Shown here piece after piece: positions 9,754-17,149 of a stretch of DNA of 64,000 bases. Positions within the stretch are counted from its first letter, which is position 1, and each line of letters starts with the position of its first letter. A program made the position numbers and the translations under genes. The notes below the pieces were generated by a model. The model was given only the letters and a program-made list of their open reading frames with translations. It made no database searches and was not told where the DNA came from. Origin of the DNA: Lolliginicoccus suaedae (GTDB taxonomy: Bacteria; Actinomycetota; Actinomycetes; Mycobacteriales; Mycobacteriaceae); NCBI RefSeq assembly GCF_008312885.1, contig NZ_VSSO01000001.1, positions 62,001-126,000 of the forward strand, in the 5' to 3' direction.

Positions 9754-9870
9754 ATGGGATCAGCCGAAGGCTTGCTGTACAACGTCCAGATCATCGGTGG
9801 AGTCATCCTCCTGCACGCCTACAACTCCATCGCTGAGCTTGTCCCCGGACTGCAAGTGCTGGGCCTGTAG
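9754..9870 (+). CDS. 38-residue hydrophobic peptide
   Basis: ATG at 9754 is preceded by AAGGAGA (9741-9747) at ideal spacing, one of the best ribosome binding sites in the window. The peptide is 38 residues, begins MGSAEGLLYNVQIIGG and ends VPGLQVLGL. It has only two acidic residues and one His, with a hydrophobic or amphipathic helix over about residues 7-30. No overlapping frame explains the stretch. Short peptides of this size and character include the PorA-type cell-wall channel peptides of corynebacteria, but no sequence identity can be claimed. It is followed about 120 nt later by a strong hairpin, so it may form its own transcription unit. Confidence 0.6.
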   Translation: MGSAEGLLYNVQIIGGVILLHAYNSIAELVPGLQVLGL

Positions 9871-9990
9871 GACGCCAGCTCAACAGGCCTCGCCGTCAGC
9901 AACCAGGGATGCGAACCCGCTCCATGCCCACTGAATAGGGTGCATACTGGCAATGAGGGGTACGACCGCTGAGGGGCCCAGAACGCGGGT

Positions 9991-10020
9991 GCCCCGCACG
10001 TGACCAGCTCCGTGCGGGGC
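9991..10020 (+). terminator. GC-rich hairpin downstream of the 38-residue gene
   Basis: GCCCCGCACG and CGTGCGGGGC form a perfect 10-bp stem around a 10-nt loop. No U-tract follows, as is common for actinobacterial terminators. It would separate the small gene from the multicopper oxidase. Confidence 0.55.
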
Positions 10021-10084
10021 GCATCGCTATTCCGGGGAACGAGGTCAGGGCAGACCCCTAGTCGGAAATGGGGCGCCGCCACCG

Positions 10085-11482
10085 ATGCGCTGGGCGCCCG
10101 CTCCACCAACGATGGGAAGCATGGGTTCCCGTGTGCTTCCATCCCGCTTAGCGATCCTGGCCCACCTCATCCTGATCAGTGTTCTCGCAGGCATCGTCGC
10201 GATGGCCGGCGTGCTAGTGATGGCATGGAGCAGCGCGGTGAAGGACACCTCGGGGGCCGTGGAGTTCACCAACCCGCTCGGCGAGACCAGCACCCTGCAC
10301 TGGCACGGCATGCACCTCCCCGCAGTGATGGACGGCGGCCCCCACCAGCCCATCGAGCCAGGGAATCAGTGGCAGCCGGAGTGGACGATCACGCAGCCCG
10401 CAGCAACACTGTGGTACCACCCGCACCTGCATGGAGCCACCGCCGAGCATGTCTACCGTGGAATCGCGGGAATGTTCATCCTCGATGATCCGGACGGGCC
10501 CCGGCTGCCCTCGGAATATGGAGTCGATGACATTCCGGTGATCGTGCAGGACAAGCGGTTCCGCGACGGCCAGCTCGACACGTCGCCTCCACTGTTCGCC
10601 GAGGCCGGGATCCTCGGCGGTGACATCCTGGTCAACGGGACTCCCGCGCCCTACCTCGACGTGACAACCGAGCGCGTGCGCTTGCGCCTCCTCAACGCCT
10701 CCAACGCCCGGACCTATCGGTTCGTCGTAGCCGGATCCGCGACAGTGGACCTGATCGCCTCCGACGGCGGACTCCTTGAGCGCCCGCACCGGGTCGACCA
10801 CGTGCAGCTCTCGCCTGGCGAGCGGGCCGAGATCATCGTCGAGGTCGCTGCGGGCACCACCGCTGTGCTGCGCAGCGAGCCACCGGAGCTTGGCCTGAAC
10901 TTCTGGACCGCACGCTTCTCGGGCGGCGATGACACCCTGGACATCCTCGAGCTCCGCGCCGCGGACGATCTCGCCCCGAGCCCCGGGCTGCCCGCGGAGT
11001 TCGCGCCGCCACGTGACCTCGGCGAGCCCACTGCGAGGCGCGAGCTGACCATCACCAGCTCCAGCACCATCAACGGGCGCACCATGGACAGGGGCCGCAT
11101 CGACGAGACCGTCACGGTCGGGACAACGGAGCTGTGGGAGGTGCGCAACGCCACCGGCGATCCGCACAATTTCCATATCCACGATGTGCAGTTCCAGATC
11201 CTCGACCCCGAAGGACCCCTCCAGTCCGGGCCGAAGGACACCGTCTACATCCGGCCAGGCCAGGTGGTGCGGCTACTGCTGCGATTCGAGCACTACACCG
11301 ATCCGCGCACGCCCTACATGTTCCACTGCCACATCCTCGCCCACGAGGACCGCGGCCTCATGAGCCAGTTCGTGGTGGTCGAGCCCGGTGCCGTCGAGCC
11401 CGGTGGCGTCGAGCGAGGTAGAACCGAAGGCGCGTCGCATCCCCATGAACCGATGAGAAACGGAGCCCATGCCGGTCCATAG
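10085..11482 (+). CDS. Multicopper oxidase with shortened first cupredoxin domain
   Basis: 465 residues from ATG 10085; ATG 10112 and 10121 are alternatives, and none has a good ribosome binding site. A transmembrane or signal helix (about residues 22-48) is followed directly by LHWHGMH (71-77), then WYHPHLHG near 124. The C-terminal domain holds PHNFHIHD and MFHCHILAHEDRGLM. All four copper-ligand motifs of laccase/CueO-type enzymes are therefore present (types 1, 2 and 3). The usual 60 or so residues of the first cupredoxin domain, between the signal and HWHG, are missing: only about 20 residues separate the helix from the motif. The tail carries three short PG-VE repeats. Likely a membrane-anchored, extracytoplasmic copper-dependent oxidase. 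It may be inactive or unstable if the missing strands matter. Confidence 0.82.
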   Translation: MRWAPAPPTMGSMGSRVLPSRLAILAHLILISVLAGIVAMAGVLVMAWSSAVKDTSGAVEFTNPLGETSTLHWHGMHLPAVMDGGPHQPIEPGNQWQPEWTITQPAATLWYHPHLHGATAEHVYRGIAGMFILDDPDGPRLPSEYGVDDIPVIVQDKRFRDGQLDTSPPLFAEAGILGGDILVNGTPAPYLDVTTERVRLRLLNASNARTYRFVVAGSATVDLIASDGGLLERPHRVDHVQLSPGERAEIIVEVAAGTTAVLRSEPPELGLNFWTARFSGGDDTLDILELRAADDLAPSPGLPAEFAPPRDLGEPTARRELTITSSSTINGRTMDRGRIDETVTVGTTELWEVRNATGDPHNFHIHDVQFQILDPEGPLQSGPKDTVYIRPGQVVRLLLRFEHYTDPRTPYMFHCHILAHEDRGLMSQFVVVEPGAVEPGGVERGRTEGASHPHEPMRNGAHAGP

Positions 11483-11483
11483 G

Positions 11484-11489
11484 TATAAT
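11484..11489 (+). promoter_or_regulatory. Consensus -10 element
   Basis: A perfect TATAAT, rare in this GC-rich sequence, lies 24 nt before the PPOX-family start codon and close to the end of the multicopper oxidase frame. No convincing -35 is seen at 16-18 bp. It suggests that the downstream gene has its own promoter. Confidence 0.5.
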
Positions 11490-11513
11490 ACCCTGCGATC
11501 ACAGGAGGGCACC

Positions 11514-12041
11514 ATGGCTCCAGCACCCACCGTTCACCTCGATCCGCGCTACAGCGCCGCCGCAGCAACCGCAACCGCGTGGGAAACGGCACGAACGCTG
11601 CTCGAGCGGGCAGAGCTCTACTGGATCTCGACGGTCCGGCCCAGCGGACAGCCTCACGTCACCCCACTGATCGCGCTCTGGCACGATGAGCGATTCTGGT
11701 TCTGCACCGGGCCAGCCGAGCAGAAAACACGCAATCTCGACCGGAATCGCCGCGCCACCATCACCACGGGCGCCAACACGCTGGACCGAGGACTTGATGT
11801 CACCGTCGAAGGCATCGCCACCGCGCAGCACGACGAATACGTCCTGGCCAGGATCGCTGCCCTCTACGTCACCAAGTACGGGCCGAGCTGGACCTTTTCC
11901 GTCCGCGATGGGGGCTTCGACCATGCAGGCGGAGGCCACGCGACTGTCTTCGCCATGCAGCCGATCATCGCTCATGCCTTCGCCAAAGACCCGTACAGCC
12001 AGACGAGCTTCACGTTTCCTGCCGTCGTGGGGTATCGGTAG
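11514..12041 (+). CDS. Pyridoxamine 5'-phosphate oxidase-fold protein (possible F420/flavin-dependent)
   Basis: 175 residues from ATG 11514, preceded by AGGAGGG (11503-11509) at good spacing and by a TATAAT box; an in-frame start 45 nt upstream is less likely. The N-terminal half reads like the split-barrel flavin/deazaflavin fold: ELYWISTVRPSGQPHVTPL, then FWFCTGPAEQKTRNLDRN and a VTVEGIA strand. Family members bind FMN, F420 or heme, and the substrate cannot be inferred. An fbiD gene in the same window makes F420 plausible. The C-terminus (HATVFAMQP...) is typical of the TIGR-type general-stress/FDOR-B branch, an inference from overall pattern. Confidence 0.78.
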   Translation: MAPAPTVHLDPRYSAAAATATAWETARTLLERAELYWISTVRPSGQPHVTPLIALWHDERFWFCTGPAEQKTRNLDRNRRATITTGANTLDRGLDVTVEGIATAQHDEYVLARIAALYVTKYGPSWTFSVRDGGFDHAGGGHATVFAMQPIIAHAFAKDPYSQTSFTFPAVVGYR

Positions 12042-12324
12042 AGAGGAACCAGCATGGTCCCCAAGCCAATAGGCACCGTGACACGATCTTCGGTGACTAC
12101 TACCCCGCGATGAGCGAGCACTATCGGGTGGGGCAGGGCGAGCAATCCTAGCGCGGGTGCGGGGCTCGATTGCCTCGCCCGGTTGTGCGAGGTTTTGCAC
12201 CCCAAACCTGGCTTGGAAGGGTGCAGAACCTCGCACTTCCGAGGATGCCGCATGCCCGCACGCTCCGATAGTGAAAACCGGGCCGCCTCCCGCGTGGCGG
12301 GATCTTCGCAATTGGGTGGCGAGC
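12042..12324. other. Intergenic stretch with palindrome A1 and a possible coding remnant
   Basis: No gene is supported here. It contains the first copy of the 52-nt palindrome (12185-12236). Just before it, an open frame ending at 12151 reads DTIFGDYYPAMSEHYRVGQ, which looks protein-like but has no start or ribosome binding site; it may be a fragment of a decayed gene. Confidence 0.4.
12185..12236. repeat. 52-nt palindromic repeat, family A, copy 1
   Basis: The arms GTGCGAGGTTTTGCACCC and GGGTGCAGAACCTCGCAC pair over 18 positions with one mismatch, around a 16-nt centre. It is identical to copies at 13022-13073 and 13834-13885. About 30 nt of preceding sequence (GGCTCG...TTGCC...CCGGTT) is also conserved between copies. 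It lies 89 nt past the stop of the first lipoprotein gene. Confidence 0.9.
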
Positions 12325-12978
12325 TCATCCATCAACCGGCTGGGCATCCACACCGGCCGCGGTGGCGATGCGCGTCAACTCGTCGAGGGAGAGCGCTGGC
12401 TGGTCCGCGAACGTGTCGGTCATCGTGTCCTGATCGGTGTGCTGGTTCGTCGAGCGGGCCGTCACTCGTGATCCATCGGGCTTATAGACGGTGACGCCGT
12501 GATCGATCACAGTGCCGTACTCGTCGCGATGGTGCTCGACAATGGTTCCGTCGGGCCACTGCTCCCGCCGCAGGGTATAGCCCTTGGTGCACGGCGGAAT
12601 GGGCTCGGTCGAGTGCTGCACAGACATGATGAGCGAGCCGACGCCTCGTGGCGTTTCCACGTTGGACCACGCGGTCGCACTGCCGTCGATCGAGGAGTTG
12701 CCCGTGCCGGTTGGCAAGCCGCCAAAATCGAGCTGGTCCACCTCGGCGCGGCTCGGCAGGGCGTCGAGGACGGCCTCGCGCAGCGTCTCTGCCTTCTGCT
12801 GTGAGTACCAGGGGAACTCTGGAGCCTCATAAGTAGCGCTGCCCCTGACCCATCCGGGAGTGTCGTCCACCTCGATGGTCTCGGTGCACGGGAGCGGCAC
12901 GGGTACTGGTTCAGCGCACCCCGCAGCGGTCAGTGGGGCGAGAAGGACCATTAGGGCAGCTGGGACTCGGCGATGCAC
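12325..12978 (-). CDS. Lipoprotein, paralogue 1 of a tandem pair
   Basis: 217 residues from a GTG at 12978; the longer frame would translate the palindromic repeat and is rejected. The signal sequence MHRRVPAALMVLLAPLTAAGC ends in a lipobox-like Cys. The mature part contains CTETIEVDDTPGWV, a W-S-N-V-E-T segment and the near-identical C-terminal block TMTDTFADQPALSLDELTRIA. It is clearly a paralogue of the next gene, with long shared blocks. No known domain is recognised; a PPCTKGYTL segment supplies a second Cys that could pair with CTET. Likely attached to the outer face of the membrane. Confidence 0.75.
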   Translation of the reverse strand: MHRRVPAALMVLLAPLTAAGCAEPVPVPLPCTETIEVDDTPGWVRGSATYEAPEFPWYSQQKAETLREAVLDALPSRAEVDQLDFGGLPTGTGNSSIDGSATAWSNVETPRGVGSLIMSVQHSTEPIPPCTKGYTLRREQWPDGTIVEHHRDEYGTVIDHGVTVYKPDGSRVTARSTNQHTDQDTMTDTFADQPALSLDELTRIATAAGVDAQPVDG

Positions 12979-13021
12979 CTCGCTATCGTACGGTGACGGG
13001 GCTCGCTTGCCTGGCCCGGTT

Positions 13022-13073
13022 GTGCGAGGTTTTGCACCCCAAACCTGGCTTGGAAGGGTGCAGAACCTCGCAC
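13022..13073. repeat. 52-nt palindromic repeat, family A, copy 2
   Basis: Identical 52-nt palindrome located between the two paralogous lipoprotein genes, 43 nt upstream of the start of one and 54 nt past the stop of the other. Confidence 0.9.
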
Positions 13074-13127
13074 TTCCCGCGAGGCGGGATCGCCACGGTT
13101 GGGTGGCGAGCTGCCCGGGCCGCGGGT

Positions 13128-13790
13128 TCACTCATCGAGCGGCTGAGTATCCATTCCGGGGGCCGTAGCGATGCGCGTCAGCTCATTGTGGGAGAGCGCG
13201 GGCTCGTCCGCGAACGTGTCGGTCATCGTGCCCTGACCGGTGTGATAGTTCGTCGAGCTGGCTATCACCCGTGATCCATCAGGCTTGTAGGCGGTGACGT
13301 TGTACGTGATGGACTCGTCGCTCTCCTCAAGGCTGTGCTCGAGTATCGTGCCGTCGGCCAGCTGCTCCCGGAACAGGGTGTAGTCCTCAATGCACGGCGG
13401 AAGGGGATCGTCGAACTTTTCCACGGACACGTAGATCGTGCCGCGGCCGCGTGCCGTCTCTACGTTCGACCACGAGGTCACGATGCCGTCGAACGTCGGA
13501 TCGGTCGAGTCGACCATCAGTGGCCCGAAGTCGAGCGCCTCCACCTCAGTGCCTCGCGGCAGCGCGTCGAGCACTGCTTCGCGCAGCGATTCCGCCTTCT
13601 GCAGGGAGTACCAAGGGAATTCTGGTGAGTCATAGGTCGAACCGCCGGAAAATACTCCGACCCATCCGGCAGTGTCGTCCACCTCGATGGTCTCGGTGCA
13701 CGTGAGCGGCACGGGTACTGGTTCACCGCACCCCGCAGCGGCAAGAGGCGCGAGGAGCATCATGAGGGCGGCGAGGGCTCGGCGATGCAC
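13128..13790 (-). CDS. Lipoprotein, paralogue 2 of a tandem pair
   Basis: 220 residues from a GTG at 13790, at the same distance from the upstream palindrome (43 nt) as in its paralogue. The signal MHRRALAALMMLLAPLAAAGC has a lipobox-like end. Shared blocks with paralogue 1: EPVPVPL.CTETIEVDDT, EFPWYS.QKAE.LREAVLDALP, VYKPDGSRV-type and TMTDTFADEPALSHNELTRIA. Differences are concentrated in the middle of the protein. Function unknown; the pair looks like a recent but already diverged tandem duplication that carried its palindrome along. Confidence 0.75.
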   Translation of the reverse strand: MHRRALAALMMLLAPLAAAGCGEPVPVPLTCTETIEVDDTAGWVGVFSGGSTYDSPEFPWYSLQKAESLREAVLDALPRGTEVEALDFGPLMVDSTDPTFDGIVTSWSNVETARGRGTIYVSVEKFDDPLPPCIEDYTLFREQLADGTILEHSLEESDESITYNVTAYKPDGSRVIASSTNYHTGQGTMTDTFADEPALSHNELTRIATAPGMDTQPLDE

Positions 13791-13833
13791 CTCGCCATCG
13801 TACGGGCACGCGGCTCGATTGCCGCGTCCGGTT

Positions 13834-13885
13834 GTGCGAGGTTTTGCACCCCAAACCTGGCTTGGAAGGGTGCAGAACCTCGCAC
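13834..13885. repeat. 52-nt palindromic repeat, family A, copy 3
   Basis: Identical to copies 1 and 2. It sits between paralogue 2 and the end of the peptide-importer ATPase gene (stop at 13909). Confidence 0.9.
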
Positions 13886-13908
13886 TTCCGAGGGACCGCC
13901 TTGACCGC

Positions 13909-15363
13909 CTACCGGGCAGCCATCGCACTGGCGGGAGCTGGCTCGCGCGCCGGACTCCCACCCCCCGCGAGGTCGATGGTCTCGCGCGCGATGGCGGCGG
14001 CGAGGTCGGTGTCGTGGGTGATGAGCAGCAGGGCGGCCCCGGTGTGATCGATGCCGCGCATCAGGCAGTCGATGGTGCGTTCCTGGCTGATGAGGTCGAG
14101 GCGGGAGGTGGCCTCGTCAGCGAGGATGAGCGCGGGCTCGACGAGCATGGCGCGGACGATGGCGAGGCGTTGCAGCTCACCGCCGGACACTTGGCTGGCC
14201 AGCCGGTCGAGTAGTCCAGCCTGCAGCCCGACTTGTTCGAGCAGGTCATCGAGGCGGCCGAGGTCGATGCTGTGCCGACGGCAGACGTCGTGCATGGCGA
14301 GCCGGAGCGGGACCCTGCGGGGGAAAGCTAGCGCGGGATCCTGGTAGAGCTTCTGCCGACCGGTGCCTCGAGCTTCTGCCGACCATTCGATCTGGCCAGT
14401 ATCAGCGGATGCGAGCCCGATCAGCACGTTGCCGAGAGTGGTCTTGCCCGCGCCGCTGGGGCCGGTGAGGGCGATGCGGTCCCCCTGGCCGACGTGCACC
14501 GAGAGATCTTCGAACAGGCGGTTGCTCCCGTAGGCCTTGCTGAGGGCATCGGCGCGAACGAGCTCCTGGCCGAGTGCATGGGGGCCAGAGCCCTGCCACG
14601 GATAGCGCCATCGTGACGGCTCGGCGGCGACGAGCTGCTGGGTGTAGGCGTGGCTAGCCGCAGAGAGGACCTGCTCGACCGGACCTTGCTCGACGACCGT
14701 CGCGTCCTTCATGACGAGCACCTGTCCGCCGAGCCGCCTGGCGAACCGGAGATCGTGGGTGATGGCGAGCAGCATCCCGCCGCGGGCGAGGTGGGCTTCG
14801 AGCAGGTCGCCGAGATGGTCGACGGCTGCTGCGTCGAGGCCCTTGGTGGGCTCGTCGACGATGAGCACATCGGCCCCGCCGATGGAGGCCGCGGCGAACG
14901 CGACGCGCTGCGCCATGCCCCCGGACAGGGTGTGCGGGTAGGAGCGGGCAGCGTCGGTGAGCCCGAGGCCGTCGAGGGCGCGGCGTGCCTGGCCTAGCGC
15001 CGTCGTGGGCGAGGTGCGGAATCCTCTAGCGCCTTCCGCGACCTGGTTGATGATGCGCATCGTCGGATCGAGCGCGAGCATCGGTTCCTGGGGAAGCAGC
15101 GCGAGCCGCTTGGCCCACAAGTGTCGTGGTTCGCGCGAGGCGAGGTCGAATGGCTTGCCGTCGAGGAACAGCGAGCCGGAGACGGTGAGCGAGCGGGGGA
15201 GCGTGCCCATCAAGGCATGGGCCAGGATCGACTTGCCCGACCCGCTCTCGCCGACGATGGTGGTGGAAATGCCTGGGTCGAGCTGCAGGTCCTCGACGTC
15301 GGCGAGCATGGTGCCGTGATGGTCCACCGCCACATGGGGGACGCGAAGGGAGCTTGTGGTCAT
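13909..15363 (-). CDS. ABC importer ATPase, two nucleotide-binding domains fused (DppD-DppF type)
   Basis: 484 residues from ATG 15363, with GGAGG upstream on the coding strand. Domain 1 (about 1-245) has Walker A GESGSGKS, signature LSGGMAQR and Walker B DVLIVDEPTKGLD. Domain 2 (about 265-470) has GPSGAGKTT, VSGGELQR and ALILADEATSRLD. It powers uptake by the adjacent permeases. A single fused ATPase in place of separate D and F subunits is common in actinobacterial oligopeptide/nickel/metallophore importers. The start overlaps the permease stop by 4 nt, indicating translational coupling. Confidence 0.92.
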   Translation of the reverse strand: MTTSSLRVPHVAVDHHGTMLADVEDLQLDPGISTTIVGESGSGKSILAHALMGTLPRSLTVSGSLFLDGKPFDLASREPRHLWAKRLALLPQEPMLALDPTMRIINQVAEGARGFRTSPTTALGQARRALDGLGLTDAARSYPHTLSGGMAQRVAFAAASIGGADVLIVDEPTKGLDAAAVDHLGDLLEAHLARGGMLLAITHDLRFARRLGGQVLVMKDATVVEQGPVEQVLSAASHAYTQQLVAAEPSRWRYPWQGSGPHALGQELVRADALSKAYGSNRLFEDLSVHVGQGDRIALTGPSGAGKTTLGNVLIGLASADTGQIEWSAEARGTGRQKLYQDPALAFPRRVPLRLAMHDVCRRHSIDLGRLDDLLEQVGLQAGLLDRLASQVSGGELQRLAIVRAMLVEPALILADEATSRLDLISQERTIDCLMRGIDHTGAALLLITHDTDLAAAIARETIDLAGGGSPAREPAPASAMAAR

Positions 15364-16193
15364 CGGTGATCCTCCGTGCGTCGCAGGCCGAACAGGCACA
15401 ATGCCAGCGCGAAGAGCACGCAGATCGGTGCGAGCGCGATCCACGGCGCGGCGTCGTAGTGCGGGAATGCCTCGGCGATCATCAGGCCAAGCTCGGCGCG
15501 GGGCGGTTCGAGGCCGACCTTGATGAAGCCGAGGGTGGACATCGCGAGGATCGCGGTGACCATGCCGAGGGATGCGAGGGTGGTGAGCACTGGGCGCAGC
15601 TCGGGCCAGAGGTGCCTGTGCACGATGTGGGTGACACCGAGGTCGAGCATCTCGGCAGCCTCCACAGCGTCGGAGCCGAGCAGCACGGCGCACCTCGACC
15701 GCACCACCCGGAAGTACTCCACCCATTGGGCGAGCGCCAGTCCGAGATAGAGGGTGATCAGGCTGCCGCTGGGCGAGAGCGCGGCGAAGAGCAGCACGAT
15801 GAGCAGCGCGGGCATCGCCACGAACGTCTCGGAGATCCCGCGCAGCGCCGCATCGATCCAGCCGCCGCGCCAGGCGGCGAGCACCCCGGCGAGAGTGCCG
15901 AGCAGCAGCGCGGTGGCGACGCTCGCGGCAGCGAGCAGCAGGGATAGCCGTGTCGCGTGGGCGAGGCGCGCGAGGACGCTGCGCCCGAACTCATCGCGGC
16001 CCAGCGGCTCGGCGGCGGTTGGCGGCTCGAAGTAGCGGGTGAGGTCCTGGCTGATGGGGTCGTTCCACGCCAGCGGGCCGAGCAGCGCGAACGCCACGAG
16101 GGCGAGCAGTCCGCCAGCTGCCACGATCCGCACCGGGGACCGCTTCGGCCGGGGGCGTGCCAGGGCATTCTCGATCGGTAGCAGGGTGCTCAT
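15360..16193 (-). CDS. ABC importer permease, DppC type
   Basis: 277 residues from ATG 16193, with GGAGG about 8 nt upstream. The N-terminal cytoplasmic stretch and first helix are followed by the DppC hallmark GRDEFGRSVLARLAHATR (about residue 70) and four or five further helices. The EAA-type cytoplasmic loop AEMLDLGVTHIVHRHLWPE contacts the ATPase. It overlaps both neighbours by 4 nt. Confidence 0.92.
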   Translation of the reverse strand: MSTLLPIENALARPRPKRSPVRIVAAGGLLALVAFALLGPLAWNDPISQDLTRYFEPPTAAEPLGRDEFGRSVLARLAHATRLSLLLAAASVATALLLGTLAGVLAAWRGGWIDAALRGISETFVAMPALLIVLLFAALSPSGSLITLYLGLALAQWVEYFRVVRSRCAVLLGSDAVEAAEMLDLGVTHIVHRHLWPELRPVLTTLASLGMVTAILAMSTLGFIKVGLEPPRAELGLMIAEAFPHYDAAPWIALAPICVLFALALCLFGLRRTEDHR

Positions 16194-17149
16194 GCGGCGA
16201 TCGCCTCCTTCCTCGGGCGCGGATCGAGCCACGCCATCAGCAGATCCACCGCGGTATTGATCGTCACCACGAGCAGCGCGAGCGCCAGCGCGGTGGCTTG
16301 CAGCATGGGCACATCCCGCCAGAAGACGGCGTGCACGAGCGCGTGGCCGAGTCCTTGCCAGCCGAAGAGGCTTTCCACGACGACGACTCCCTCCACGAGG
16401 ATGAGCACCTGCGCTCCGATGTAGGGGACGACGAGCACGCAGGCGTTGCGCGCGACGTGCCGGACGAGCAGGGCTCGTCCGCCGATGCCCTTGGTGCGCG
16501 CGAACAGGACGTGCTCGCTGGCGCGGACCTCCACCACGGCATCGCGGGTGACCCGGGCGATCAATCCGGAGAGGCCGACGGCCAGTGTTGTCGCGGGGAG
16601 CACGATGCTCGATGCGCTGCCGTGCCCGACGGCTGGCAGGAGGCCGAGCTGCACGGACAGCACGGTGATGAGCAGCAGTCCCAGGAGGAACGGCGGCAGT
16701 GCCCGCACGGCCGCGACCCACACATCGACGAGCCGGTCGATCACCCCACCAGGCCGTCGGGCCGCCAGGACTCCTGCCGTGGCGCCAAGAACGATGGCGA
16801 GCCCGACCGCCACAACCGTGAGCTGCAGCGTGCCGGCGAGGTAATAGCGCACCGCGTCGAGGACCGGGCGCGAGGTCACTAGAGATGCCCCGAGGTCGAG
16901 GCGGGCAGCGTTGGCGAGCCAGTCGACGAGCTGCGCGAGCATCGGACGGTCGAGGCCCAGTTCCGCGCGCACGGCATCGGCGGATTGGGTGTCGACGAGG
17001 TCATAGCCGTAGCGTCCGGCGGCGATGCGGTACGCGAGGTCTCCGGGCAACTGGCGGATCATCACGAAGCACAGCGTGGACACGACCAGGGCGACGCTGA
17101 TCGCTTGCGCTGCGCGGCGCACCAGGATCGAAGGCAGCGCGCGGGTCAT
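16190..17149 (-). CDS. ABC importer permease, DppB type
   Basis: 319 residues, six predicted helices. The PGDLAYRIA segment near residue 35 and RLDLGASLVTSRPV near 89 are DppB family blocks, and ARTKGIGGRALLVRHVARN is the EAA loop. It forms the translocation channel with the DppC-type subunit. Its start overlaps the stop of the binding-protein gene by 4 nt. Confidence 0.92.
   Translation of the reverse strand: MTRALPSILVRRAAQAISVALVVSTLCFVMIRQLPGDLAYRIAAGRYGYDLVDTQSADAVRAELGLDRPMLAQLVDWLANAARLDLGASLVTSRPVLDAVRYYLAGTLQLTVVAVGLAIVLGATAGVLAARRPGGVIDRLVDVWVAAVRALPPFLLGLLLITVLSVQLGLLPAVGHGSASSIVLPATTLAVGLSGLIARVTRDAVVEVRASEHVLFARTKGIGGRALLVRHVARNACVLVVPYIGAQVLILVEGVVVVESLFGWQGLGHALVHAVFWRDVPMLQATALALALLVVTINTAVDLLMAWLDPRPRKEAIAA

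Noticed and set aside
12979-13131. N-terminal extension of the first lipoprotein through the palindromic repeat
   Set aside because: The extension is a translation of the repeat itself (same peptide appears for the second gene) and would bury the lipoprotein signal internally.
12185-13885. CRISPR array
   Set aside because: The spacing between identical repeats is about 0.8 kb and is filled by genes; the repeats are perfect hairpins.
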